Of a DNA stretch of 64,000 bases, positions 44,991 to 55,464 are shown one piece after another. The stretch is taken from the NCBI GenBank assembly GCA_947462335.1, contig OX381715.1:40276650-40340649 (forward strand), read 5' to 3'. Source of the stretch: Harmothoe impar (taxonomy: Eukaryota; Annelida; Polychaeta; Phyllodocida; Polynoidae). The notes beneath the pieces are model-generated. The model was not told the origin of the DNA. It was given only the letters and a program-made list of their open reading frames with translations, and did no database searches. A program made the translations under genes and the position numbers. Position 1 is the stretch's first letter. The number at the start of each line of letters is the position of its first letter.

Positions 44991-45792
44991 TGCATTTTCA
45001 ATTCATCACCATTTTCTGGAAAATTCCTGAAAAGTCTTTTTCTTTTTGGAGCTTTATCTATGGAACCTAGTATTTTGGGTGATCTAGAACATGTATCTCT
45101 CTGTACATTTCCTTAGAAATTGTGGATACAGCAACTTATTATTTAAATCTTTAACAGATATTATACATTTAAGCAAAAAATCATCAGAAATATTAAAGAA
45201 AGTTGCAATTCTTTGTAAAATATAGATTTGAGTAATTTTTCATACAAAACATGATAGAATCAGAATATCTGGCGGTTTTTGAGGCTTTTTGGGGGAAAAC
45301 CCTGTTTCCATGGCAACAAAACATTCCAAAATGACATGGACTAATCAATTAGTACGACTATTAATCGACAGGGGGTGGTACCAGCTCTCCCGCCAGTGAC
45401 GCCGTGACGTCACTGCGGCCTGCTACACCTTCAATCATGGACACTAAGATTTAAAAAAATATTTTTTTTATTTCAAGTTTCTGTATTGCTCCAAATATAA
45501 AATATTGCAATTCAAATGGTGCCTAATTGTGACGTCAGAACATCACATATAAGACGTCATAATTTGGTCTATACTGTCTCAATGCAAATAGAGCCTCTAT
45601 TTGCATTGAGACAGTATAGACCAAATTCAGTACCTTCTAAGAGGGTACTGATTTTTCAGGCAATATAGTTAACATCGATCCTTCATTGTTTCACTAATAA
45701 TTGGAGTATCGACAAAAATCTTTCAGATTTGGAAAGCTCAAGGGATTCCCTCTCAGGGGATTCCCATCCGGTCCCCAGGCATATCTGGGTTG
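44991..45792. repeat. Insert within family D: X-box, CRE and palindrome segment
   Basis: About 800 bp interrupting family D. Holds an RFX X-box at 45304-45317, CRE palindromes TGACGTCA at 45405-45412 and 45530-45537, and the 67-bp palindrome. No ORF. Its ends were not resolved. Confidence 0.4.
45561..45627. repeat. Perfect 67-bp palindrome
   Basis: 33-base arms (45561-45593 and 45595-45627) are exact reverse complements around a single C. Each arm contains ATGCAAAT, the POU/octamer motif. It can extrude as a cruciform. Confidence 0.95.
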
Positions 45793-45875
45793 GTGACTGC
45801 CACCTTAGTTCATTCATATGAGTATTATGCCTTAGCCATTTTCTTTTGCCATAATCATTATTGAATCCCAGCTAA

Positions 45876-46000
45876 CAAAAATAAACGTTATTTTACGTCA
45901 AAAGAACGTGTTAAAACGTTATACAAAGTTATGCCATGGTAATGAGCCTTAGAGAAACGTTATAATATAACGTTGTATGACGTTTTTTGTTTACTGGCAT
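45876..46000. mobile_element. Short AACGTT-rich MITE
   Basis: CAGCTAACAAAAATAAACG at the left against the inverse of CGTTTTTTGTTTACTG at the right, with several AACGTT motifs inside. Inserted in family D. Confidence 0.5.
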
Positions 46001-46080
46001 ATCATTCTGACCAATATCCCTATAACTAAGCTTGGATAATCATAACAGACCAAGACCTGGCGCATCTAGATTATCAGTGT

Positions 46081-46457
46081 ATATAGCTCTGGTATAAGAC
46101 CGGTGATGCATTAAATGAAAGAGTACACTTCCCATTTGTACCTGACCACTCTGCCCCCTGCGGTGATAAAAGGTACCATGAGGCATCACACCATGCGGTC
46201 AGGTTCTCCTTCATCAGGCTACAATGTATAGACTCTGACTGACAAGAGTCATCCTTTAGAGTAGAATAGGTAACAACCTTGTCCATAGGATGGCTCTATG
46301 TTGAGCCGTGACACACGCTGGCCTTGCACCTCGACCACCATGTTCTTTATTAATATGTGGATCAACAAGGGAAAAGGGATCTCCGCGGGGGGATTTTTAG
46401 TACCACCTTTGGCCACCAGGGGGCTCCAAATAGCCAAGAATGTTCAAAGTATCATAA
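46081..46457. other. No gene recognised
   Basis: Unique sequence; opposed short frames without known domains. Confidence 0.4.
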
Positions 46458-46530
46458 CAAGAATTGCGGTTGTTGCCGCGTAAAAAAATGCCTCAGGCAT
46501 TTTTATACGCGGCAACAACCACAATTCTTG
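46458..46530. repeat. 73-bp near-perfect palindrome
   Basis: 36-base arms around C46494, 34 of 36 paired (mismatches at 46467/46521 and 46483/46505). Arms contain GGTTGTTGCCGCG. The one-base centre makes a microRNA precursor unlikely. Confidence 0.9.
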
Positions 46531-46642
46531 CATTTGAAGGAACATTATGTCTACATGGATGGTATATTTGAAGGTGACCCATTCAAGACACCAAATAAAC
46601 AGAGCAGGAGGATAACATAACTTCAAATATGGTAGTTACTAT

Positions 46643-47715
46643 GAATTCCTTGGGTCCATGTTAGGGGGGTAGGTATGATTATAATCAACCTCAGGAGCAT
46701 AGAAATGTGTTGCTAGGCAGATAAACAATTAGAATAGCTGTTGCTAGGCAACCAGCTGCATTAGCAAGAAAATAATAGAACCATTGAATTCCTTGGGTCC
46801 ATTTTAAGGGGGATAGGTATGATTATAATCAACCTCAGGAGCATGGAAATGTATATTGCTAGGCAGATAAACAATAAGAATAGCTGTTGCTAGGCAACCA
46901 GCTGTCTTAGCAACAAACTAATCGAACTATTGAATTCCTTGGCTCCATTTTAGGGCGGGTTGGTAGGATTGTAATCATCCTCAGGAGCATAGAAATGTGT
47001 GTTGCTAGGCAGATAAACACTTATAATAGCTGTTGCTAGGCAACCAGCTGTCTTAGCAACAAAATAATAGAACCATTGAATTCCTTTGGTCCATTTTAAG
47101 GGGTATGGGTATGATTATAATCAACCTCAGGAGCATGGAAATGTGTGTTGCTAGGCAGATAAACAATTTGAATAGCTGTTGCTAGGTAACCAACTGTCAT
47201 AGCAACAAACCAATAGAACCATTGGATTCCTTGGGTGCATTTTAGGGGGGATAGGTATGATTATAATCAACTCAGGAGCATGGAAATGTGTGTTGCTAGG
47301 CAGATAAACAATAAGAATAGCTGTTGCTAGGCAACCAGCTGCATTAGCAAAAAACTAATAGAACCATTGAATTCCTTGGGTCCATTTTAGGGGGGCTAGG
47401 TACAATTATAATCAACCTCAGGAGCATGTAAATTGTGTTGCTAGGCAGATAAACAATTAGAATAGCTGTTGCTAGGCAACCAGGTGTCTTAGCAACAAAC
47501 CAATAGAACCATTGAATTCCTTGGGTCCATTTTAAGGGGGGTAGGATTATTATAATCAACCTCAGGAGCAAGGAAATGTGTGTTGCTAGGCAGATAAACA
47601 ATAAGAATAGCTGTTGCTAGGCAACCAGCTGCATTAGCACCAAACCAATAGAACCATTGAATTCCTTGGGTCAATGTTAGGGGGGGATAGGTATGATTAT
47701 AATCAACCTCAGGAC
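46643..47715. repeat. Tandem satellite, about 145-bp unit, about 7.4 copies
   Basis: Units start at GAATTCCTT(GGG) at 46643, 46786, 46932, 47078, 47224 (GGATTCC), 47369, 47514 and 47659 (partial): periods 143-146. Each unit holds GATTATAATCAACCTCAGGAGC, GTTGCTAGGCAGATAAACA and, in most, GTTGCTAGGCAAC. Repeated in-frame translations across it are an artefact. Confidence 0.92.
46740..46752. promoter_or_regulatory. X-box-like motif, example from satellite unit 1
   Basis: GTTGCTAGGCAAC consists of inverted half sites GTTGCT and GGCAAC one base apart and fits the loose RFX X-box rule RYYNYY-N1-3-RRNRAC. It recurs at the same place in most units. Binding is inferred. Confidence 0.4.
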
Positions 47716-48892
47716 CTATCAAAGGTTGATTAATATTAATGTTATCATTATATGCATAAATTTGTGTTGTGACACCTTAAGACAAAATGGCGGCACCCCT
47801 TAAAACAAAATGGCGGCACCCGTACTGACTTCCTGTCAAATGAAAACAATATAATGCCTCAACCTGGTAGTTCACAGGCTCACCACCAGGGCCCCTCCGG
47901 GGCCTTTCGGCATTAAAAAATTGTTCTTTACTGCTTTTTGATGAAGAATACAATAAGCCACTTTAGAAAATGCCAACTTTAGTGAAAACCTTCCATATTT
48001 GGAATGTAAAAAGAACGTTTTTGGGCCTAAATTGGTGTTTTTGCACTTGTTGGTTGCCATGGAAACATAATTTTCATTCTAAATTGAATTTTTCAAGAAA
48101 TTAATGATTAAAGGCCCCACAAAGATTTCTATGCTGAAAACAAAATGTAAATCCCATCTTAAGATTAAAAGCTGTGACCAAATGTTTGAAAAAGTTTGGA
48201 TATTTGGGAATTTTCATAATTATGCTAATTAGATAGAGATATCTCTAAAACAAAGTAAGTTAGAGCTTATTGGCATCTGAGATTGGACGGTGCCTACACC
48301 TATTCAAGGAGCCAGTTCTCAAAAACTAAAAGTGGTACCTGCTAATGAAATATATCACTGGAAAGCTGATGACCTCAATTTTATAATTAAGCTTAAAATT
48401 AACCTTTGGAGGACCCTTTTCCCTCGACTGTCCACATATAGTATATAGCACTGCAGCTGCTTATGTAATGCGCCACCATCTAGGTTTTGGGCCTGAAAAG
48501 TGATGACAAGCAAAGCAAAGACATGAACATCAAGTTTCCAATGTCGCTTATTTAACATCTTTCTCTGACGTCACATGACATGAATTGAGTGACGTTACAG
48601 ACAGTGCTCTACAATAGAGATGGTTGAATCTGACTTGATAGATAAGGAATCCGGTCATCCACCAGAGTTTGAAAAGTTTTGAGTTTGAATTTTTTTTATT
48701 GGCAAAAATCCACTAACCAGTAGTGTCTTTCGAATACAGCCAATAGGTTCTTGACCTCAGCCAACCAATTGAACCTTTTAAAAAATAATCTTCTTCATCA
48801 ATCCAGAGTAAAGAAACATGAACAAGACAACATTCCAAGTTCCTACTTCCGCTGACATTTCCTTTGAATCATGAAATGTAAACCTTTGATCA
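47716..48892. other. No gene; ATGGCGGC duplication, X-box, CRE
   Basis: CAAAATGGCGGCACCC occurs twice in tandem at 47784-47822 (YY1-like core). An X-box GTTGCCATGGAAAC is at 48053-48066 and a CRE TGACGTCA at 48566-48573. 47990-48066 is an inverted relative of 50368-50445. No coding sequence. Confidence 0.4.
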
Positions 48893-49083
48893 CGGCATAA
48901 TGCATTAATGATGGTATTCGTGATGAATAAATGCAGCCCTGCCGAGTAACTCGCCAAGCCTGCATTCAAGCATCATGCCTACCCGTTTGGGTTGGGACAC
49001 CCCCTATGGGTCAGCATGATGCACCAATATAGCATTGGTGATTACATTGGTGCATCATACCTTACACGGTAACCATGAACACT
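48893..49083 (-). repeat. Family P MITE, inverted copy
   Basis: GGCATAATGCATTAATGATG, then GCAGCCCTGCCGAGTAACTCGCC and GGTCAGCATGATGCACCAAT. Terminal repeats are decayed. Confidence 0.6.
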
Positions 49084-50367
49084 TTCATGAACAAAAGTGT
49101 CTTTGAATGCACCTTCACAACTTTCCGACATGCACTGATATTTCCTTTGCATCGTGAAGTGTCAGGATGTCAACATATACCCTGTGTGATGTGCTGAACT
49201 CTGTGGGATGTGATGAATACATTCAACCACCCCCTCAATAATACTACAGGAGGCTGTGACAAAGCAAAGGGACACGCCTGGTGAGGACGCTCAGGAACCC
49301 CCTTCACAAGTCATGAGTTTTAGGCAAATTATCACGTGACAAAACCTGTTTCACAAGAAATCCTGTTGAAATATATATGAGGATACATGTATAGCAGCTA
49401 TTGATGTTTACGAGTAACCTCGTCAATTGCAAATATAGCAGTATTGACGAAAATCCAAGTATCACGAGTCACGAAGCCGTTCTGAAAGACCCTCCTGGCC
49501 ATCTTGTCATTTGGGGCCTGGATCGGGTTCCAGCCTAGGTCTCAACTCGGGTGGCATCGGGGCCGACTTGGGGCTCGGTGCATCATCGACCGGGTGTGTT
49601 GTCTATATGGGTGGGGGAAGTGGGTACGTGAGAGAGAATATGCACGGAAGGAGCGAGGGAGGGGGGGGGGGTGAAATCGGGGTTGGGTGACACAATGGGG
49701 GTGGGGGGAGCGGTGGATGGGGATTGGACCTTGTCTCCAGTGAGAGGGGGGGGGGGCTTGAAAAATGCAGGGTTGTATGGGATGAGCAGAGAGGGGAATG
49801 GACATTTAACATTATTATATCTTTCTTACAGTGAGTATTAGTCAAATGTAACATGTAACTGCTGTATTCACCATATTTCATTTTCATGAGCCCTTATCAT
49901 CATAGTTGTGACTGTGTACGTGTAAACTTCATATTAACATTATTTGTTTAATGCCTAATTTTTTTGGTCACACTTGAATTGAATCTAACACTTAAACTCA
50001 TTTGTGACAAAACGTGGGAAAACGTGACATTAGGGGAAAACACCTTTAATTAAGTTCATGTCTTCAGCTACAATTTGATACTTCAAGCATCAACATATTT
50101 GAAATGGTTGCTGAGAAATGACATCTCAAACATGGGATGGTAGGGACATGTAGGAATTCAGAATAGACTGTAATGCGATCACATATCAATCTATTTTCAA
50201 ATAATCCATATAAATCATAATTATTAGAAATTAAACCAATAAATGCATATTATTGAACATAGATTTGGATCTGGTAGGAATATTGGCATTCTGTTTTCAG
50301 TTCTGGAATCCTCATGGATGGGGCAATTGGATAGGACACATTCTTATTCCAAAAGAATGAATTGATG
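49084..50367. other. No gene; G-rich patch
   Basis: 49606-49756 on + holds several runs of 5-11 G in short succession and could form G-quadruplexes. The proline-rich minus frames there are its translation. The rest is AT-rich and unremarkable. Confidence 0.45.
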
Positions 50368-50381
50368 GTTGCCATGGCAAC
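50368..50381. promoter_or_regulatory. Perfect palindromic X-box
   Basis: GTTGCCATGGCAAC, a symmetric RFX-type X-box, inside a dispersed repeat shared (inverted) with 47990-48066. The same 14-mer is at 62221-62234. Function inferred only from motif. Confidence 0.4.
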
Positions 50382-50610
50382 CAAATGTCAACAAATGGGC
50401 TAAAAATGGCTAAAAACGTTCTTCTTACATTCCAAATAAGACCAATTTAGCAAGTCTAGGGTCATTTTCTCTTAAATATTCACATTTTTAGCTATATCTC
50501 CTGAAATATCATGTTTAGAGCATTTATGGCTATTCCCCCTAATGTTACGATTTCCCAGGTTTTGTCACATTTAAACACTCTACATACTTTTAAAGGCACA
50601 CTATACGCTG

Positions 50611-50657
50611 TATTTCAGGAGCTTTACACCGCAATATGTTGCATGAGGAGAGATTAT
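50611..50657 (+). pseudogene. Degenerate duplicate of the channel-exon start
   Basis: 47 bp, 42 identical to 50675-50721, covering the acceptor TATTTCAG and the first 39 bases of the exon. All five differences are transitions. Read in the exon frame it reaches TAA after about 13 codons. The shift of 64 bp is not a multiple of 3. Using this acceptor would therefore truncate the protein. Confidence 0.75.
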
Positions 50658-50682
50658 AAAGGACATTATCTGCTTATTTCAG

Positions 50683-50828
50683 GAACTTCACACCGTAATA
50701 TGTCGCACGAGGAGAGATTATTAGCTTACCTGTTTCGGGAGTATGATCCTGTTGCCAGAGCTGTGATGGACACTAGTAAGCCCGTTGTTGTCTCGGTCGA
50801 CTTCGTTCTTCTAAGAATCCATGGCTTG
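50683..50828 (+). CDS. Exon of a cationic Cys-loop receptor subunit (nicotinic/5-HT3-like)
   Basis: Encodes part of the extracellular ligand-binding domain of a pentameric channel subunit: the N-terminal helix and first beta strand. Acceptor GCTTATTTCAG precedes 50683 and donor GTGAGT follows 50828. The frame uses one base from the previous exon and ends in phase 0. The protein reads SHEERLLAYLFREYDPVAR, then PVVVSVDF and LLRIHGL. This matches the family pattern EERLLxxLFxxYxPxxRPV...VxVxxxxxLxxIxxV, with the last strand also 5-HT3-like. The 146-bp size and phase fit exon 2 of vertebrate nicotinic subunit genes (recalled). I found no signal-peptide exon and no following exon (DEKNQ-type) here, so the gene is partial and may be a fragment. 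Confidence 0.8.
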
Positions 50829-51403
50829 GTGAGTACATCTTTACATTTCTTGCACAACCACACCCTCTATAATTATAATAGGCTGAGTACCTGTCCCAGC
50901 TCCAGTCCGACCGTCGCTGGAGAGGTACCGAGATTTCGGCCTTTAAGACAATTTGTTTAACAATATTTACTTTTATCGGATGCCAAAATTTGGGGCGACC
51001 TACTAGAAGGGTGTAGAACACTTAACCACACTGCCTTTGGGGCAGCTGCAGCTAAGCAGTTAAAGCGGCATAATCACTGAGAGTGGCCCGTTCACAATTC
51101 TAGTACTGTTTGATCTAGTCTACTACGGGGTAGCACCGCGACTGGTGATATTGCTCCTTTAATGGCGAGGGACCTTCTCAGCCTGGATAGAGGTCGGTAG
51201 TGTGGCATTTAGGGGTGAGGGTATACCAGCCGTCTCACCACATCTCCCCAAAAGGGTCTTGGCTAGACCCTCTACAATAAGGGCTGTATGCCCCTTGACC
51301 TATAGGTCTAGTATCCCCGTAGTATTTACAGGTCAACTACTTAAGTCGTAGTGCAGGTACTACAGACTATCCCTGTACTCTCAGAAGTTAGTGTAGCTGC
51401 ACA
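50829..51403. other. Intron-like, with a shared 65-bp repeat
   Basis: Begins with the GTGAGT donor. 50884-50945 repeats the motif at 4460-4526. No further exon recognised. Confidence 0.45.
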
Positions 51404-51519
51404 GTATGATATACTGTAGTTTTATAGTATACACTACGGTATTAGTGTACATGGACAGTAGAGTATACTGTAGGTTCACAGTATAAAAGGACATATCTTT
51501 GGTCCCACTTTTTACAGTG
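51404..51519. repeat. CACTGTAAA-family fragment
   Basis: TACTGTAG/CTACAGTA-like palindromes and a terminal TTTTTACAGTG at 51509-51519. Confidence 0.45.
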
Positions 51520-51530
51520 TGTGTACCTGC

Positions 51531-51790
51531 GTAGGGGAGACCGGGGCATGTTGAACCACTTTGACACCTTTATTTTTTTCCTGACCTTGCTAAAGGGATC
51601 TGAGCTTTGATTTTGTATCAAGCAGTTACCTTGTATCATTGCGATATAAGAGAACCTATTGCAAGGCAAATGTGGTCTTTTCTAGTATTTTTCTTGAATT
51701 TTTAAAAATAATATCTTAGGGTGGTTCAATGTGCCCCATGCCCGGGGTAGGTTGATCCACCCAGTGGGGCACCTTGAACCACATGCGTTG
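51531..51790. repeat. Repeat beginning GTAGGGGAGACCGGGGCATG
   Basis: GGTTCAATGTGCCCCATGC and GGGGCACCTTGAACCAC at the right are inverse to GGGGCATGTTGAACCAC at the left, so this is a short TIR-like element. Ends of this kind are common in animal genomes (recalled). Confidence 0.5.
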
Positions 51791-52845
51791 AACGATCCAA
51801 ATACCCACAACTACAATTACGGTCCACTAGCCACCGGGCTCAGTCTATCCCTGAGGGGTGGGCACTCCTGTTGGCATCCAGGAGGTGTGAGAAGCTAGGA
51901 CAACAGTTGGTCTAGAGCCAAATGACGAGTCGAGACAGAAATGTCAGACCATCCAACCGGGCAGAGCATAGAAGACCATAGATGCTTCGTATGAAACTTA
52001 CTAGCAGTCACTGGCCGTTTCTGTGGTTTTGAGTCAAGACAAATCTATAACATTTGTTTAACCTTACACCTTTTGGTCTATTCAGATTGTGGAGACCTGC
52101 AAATCGACTACTACCGGTAACAGCATCACCTATTGACAAAAGCCTTTTAACATTATTTGATGAGAACATTCTCAGAGTAAAGACACCTGTGTGCACTGAT
52201 AAAATTATCAAGTGGGCTTTTATCTTTTAGAGTTGTTTTTCTTTTAACTGAATCTCATGTCAAATCCATTCATAAATGAGAGAAACAAAAAGTGCATGAC
52301 AGACCAAGATGGAGTGAACATTTTGGGTAACACCATATTATACGAGGCAGAGGTATGAGGTTAATTATCGTAATGACTCCTCTTGTTTACCACGTGCCCC
52401 AGCATGGTTTGGTCTATAGTACAGACAGCAATTGGCCAGGTCGTGCCACACGAGCTCAGTATCAGTCTATGGATAGGAGTTTACCTACCTGGAAGTGACA
52501 TCACATATACACCGGCCCTTGGTAGGTGCGTTTGTGGTTTGAAAGTTCGGAACCAATTGGGTCAAAAGGGTTCCAAACTTTCCGTGTCAAGCTACTTAAT
52601 TGGCTATACTATTATAGCATTATGTAGGACAATAGCAAGTCTTTTTTTACTTGTTGGGGGAGGTGAGATATTTCTCTCTCTCTATTCAGTCTCCAGGTTC
52701 GGTCCTTATGGGCCCTGTGGTCCTGCTAACCAGTCTTTGGCTGTGTTGGTTTTAAAACTATATCATCATCGTTATTCAGTCTAATTACCTACGGCTACAG
52801 CAGGTTTCGGTCCTGTGTCCTATATGATAAATACTCCTACAGGGT
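51791..52845. other. No gene recognised
   Basis: A 133-codon + frame at 52383-52784 has no recognised domain, no coding-like composition and no splice context. Left uncalled. Confidence 0.4.
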
Positions 52846-53090
52846 TGAGACATTCCCAAGGGTCGGGATGATGCACCAATGCAGCCCTAGCGAGTAACAT
52901 CATGACAACAAATGTCATCATTTAGCGACATGTCATCCTAAAAGGCTTCTGGACCACAGCATGCCCAACGATTTTAGACTACTTTTGTTGCTATGATGCA
53001 CCAATTAACGACACCTAGGATATGCTTCAACATTGTAGGGTAAGCATGATGCATAAATTGATAATTGGCATGATGCATAAATGAACCGTT
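52846..53090 (-). repeat. Family P MITE, rearranged copy
   Basis: GGTCGGGATGATGCACCAATGCAGCCC, then TGTCATCCTAAAAGGC, then a second TTGCTATGATGCACCAATTAAC. Pieces of more than one copy. Confidence 0.55.
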
Positions 53091-54014
53091 GGAAAACATG
53101 TCCTCGTCCTGATTCTAAGACTTGTTTGTGTTCCTCAGTTTGACGATGCCCACACTTCAGCAATATGCGCCGTGTTATTGCATTAAGTAACAGACCAATT
53201 TGATAAAGTAGGCCAATTCAGTAAAACAATGTGATGGAAATTATCTCCTTTGGAATCTGATGCACCTTATCAGACAACTCAGTGAGATGGAAATGTGATG
53301 CCTCGCCTCCATTGACGCAAAGTTTGGAGAAAAGCCAAGTTTGGCAAAATATTAGCAGCTACCTATGTTGAAGACCACATACAGAGGTTTTGGAAAATAT
53401 GAGAAAACCAGAATAAACATAATGTTTTAAATAACCCCTTAATAGGCATTGCCTTAATATGTGTATAGTGGTATTTCTAGCAAAAGTTGTGAATCTCTCC
53501 AAATATTGAATTGATCAATGTGTGCTTTCCCTATTATACACAACGTGACACTGCGGTGTATGGTCATCTGTGAGTCCATGTGTGATGTGCATGCAAGGGA
53601 GGGGGGGGCCCACTCAGGAAGAACATATTTTAATGACCCTCATTGGTGTAGGAACTGGTAGACCGGATGGTCATAAGGAGTTACCAGTCAGTGCTATTTA
53701 TGGACAATTGGGGATCAAACAAACATAGTGCCCTAAGCTGGGTGCAGTCAGTAGGGTCAGCCCAGGTAAAACCTGTGGGGGGCACTCTGTCATATTTGTT
53801 GCCATGTGTGAACATGATCCCAAGGGAAGGGCTCCAATCTGGGGTCATTTATGGGCAAGGGCTCATGGGGAATTTCCTGTCTACTTTGTTGAGCAACCTC
53901 TTGTATTAGGGGTACCACATTTGAGGTGATGCAATGACTAGGAAATATTGAGAGTGCCCCCCCCCCTCCATTGAGTTGGTTGTCACCCAATGTGATGTCA
54001 CATTGGGTATTCGG
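53091..54014. other. No gene recognised
   Basis: AT-rich, with a small hairpin AATGTGATGTCACATT at 53989-54004. Nothing codes recognisably. Confidence 0.45.
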
Positions 54015-55046
54015 TAGGGTGTTTACCCGTGGTACTGGGGGCCGCGAAAACGGCCGTTTCTCTACTCCACTTCATTATATTCACATTTTTTATAGGAAAT
54101 AAACAAATTTTCAGAAATATTATGACACCTCATGAAGGCCAAGGCTTTGGGCTACCTGATCATTCATGGGGCTACCTGGATAATGCAACCTTTTAAGGCA
54201 AAAATATCATTATTCTGAGGATAATCTCTCTCACAGCAGTTACTGCACTTAGTGGGCTTATTTGTGGAGCCTCTGAGTTGGACAGACTTCAGTTAATCCT
54301 AAATCCGCACCTTATGGCTTTAAAATAAATTATGCTGATACCTTGAGGGTGTAGGGGAGACATTGCCCTACATCTGGGTGTTAGCTCCACTTTCCTATCT
54401 TATTCCTAAGTGTATCAGCTCATGAGAATTATAATTAAGCAGCTCAGAGCAGCATGAGAACTCCAGATGATCCTAACAGAGTTAGGCACACTTTAAAGTG
54501 CACTTTATTTGCTCTTAAAAAGTTATTGCATGTTAGATTGTATTTCCAGTGGTTACAAGCGGATATTAGGTTGTATTAGGGCATATCCCTGGCTAAATAA
54601 TGAGTTCCCTGAATGTAGGAGGTAACGGAATATTTATAAAGTCCACAAATACCAAAAGAAATCTTTTAACCTATTGTGTGATGTCATGGCTTTAATATCC
54701 TTTTGGAATTTCTATTATATATCCATTATTGTAGGCATAATTGACCATTGATGTGCACCAAGTGAAGTAGAGAAATTGCCCTGTTCGCAGTCCCTACTGC
54801 TACTGTAGGCCTACATGTAATCACCCCAACCATGGTCAGCAGTGACCACCTTTCTCTGCCAGGGTCTATGGCCAGTTTTTCCCAAAATAACCCAGACTCT
54901 GGCACACATTCTGCCCAATAACACTGGATCTAAAGCAGATATCAACATGTAATTTTTTGCATTGTGTCACAAACATGTTTCCCTTTCGAATGATAGGTCT
55001 CACACTTTTGTAGACATATTATTTCAATTTAGAGGTAAACGCCCTA
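54015..55046 (+). mobile_element. TAGGGTG TIR element, copy 1, 7-bp target duplication
   Basis: TAGGGTGTTTACC at the left and GGTAAACGCCCTA at the right (12 of 13), 1032 bp. TATTCGG directly flanks both ends (54008-54014, 55047-55053). Copy 2 lies inverted at 59216-60230 and matches through most of its length, for example TTACAAGCGGATATTAGG, TAGCTCCACTTTCCTATC and TTTTGTAGACATATTATTT. No ORF. A 7-bp duplication with these ends suggests a P- or hAT-related transposase; not resolved. Confidence 0.85.
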
Positions 55047-55053
55047 TATTCGG

Positions 55054-55241
55054 TACTGTAGTTCACATGGTTCTCATTTGGGACAGCAAAATCACTGGTA
55101 TTTCGTGCATGAGAGTCACTGACAGTGGTCTTAGTTTAATCAAATAATAGAGAAAGAAATATACCCCCCCAGGAGTTGATTTTTATATGAAACAATCAGT
55201 AAATATAGCAAAGTACCCGTTTATAATAGCAAAACAACCAC
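55054..55241. other. No gene recognised
   Basis: Short AT-rich spacer. Confidence 0.4.
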
Positions 55242-55464
55242 TTAACCCTTTAAGGGCCGCTTCACTATTGAAAAATTGTTATCAACTACCGGGTCATTGC
55301 AGATGAATATGTCCTACTAAAACCGGCACTACACTACGTATAGTGCCCTGGTACTGCATATATGCAGTATCGGTTTTTGGGTACTAAAATACAGTACTGC
55401 ATATATGCAGTATCTGTTTTACAGTGGTACTGCATATATGCAGTATCGGCAGGGAAAGGGTTAA
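55242..55464. mobile_element. TTAA-flanked MITE, second type, with triple palindrome
   Basis: TTAACCCTTTAAGGGCCGC at the left, GGCAGGGAAAGGGTTAA at the right, TTAA at both edges, 223 bp. The palindrome TACTGCATATATGCAGTA occurs three times (about 55352, 55396 and 55428). Ends match 16879-17227. Confidence 0.7.

Larger units (their letters stand above)
44925..46080 (+). mobile_element. Family D copy broken by two later insertions
   Basis: The left arm starts at 44925 (GGAGTCCAGAACATAGTCAGTAGCGAC) and breaks off at about 44990 in ACCAACCATCG. It resumes at about 45793 (GGTGACTGCCACCTTAGTTC), breaks again at 45875 and resumes at about 46000 (ATATCATTCTGACCAATATCC). The inserted pieces are 44991-45792 and 45876-46000. 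Confidence 0.55.

Noticed and set aside
46458..46530. microRNA precursor
   Set aside because: A one-base centre leaves no terminal loop; a palindromic element end or inverted duplication is likelier.
46643..47715. CRISPR-like repeat array
   Set aside because: Units are contiguous copies with no unique spacers, in a eukaryotic context; this is a satellite.
47344..47722. Repeated minus-strand frames sharing RNSMVLLV
   Set aside because: Translation of the 145-bp satellite; the unit length is not a multiple of 3.
52383..52784. 133-codon + open frame as a gene
   Set aside because: No recognisable domain, no splice sites and no neighbour supporting it; a frame of this length is possible by chance in 64 kb.
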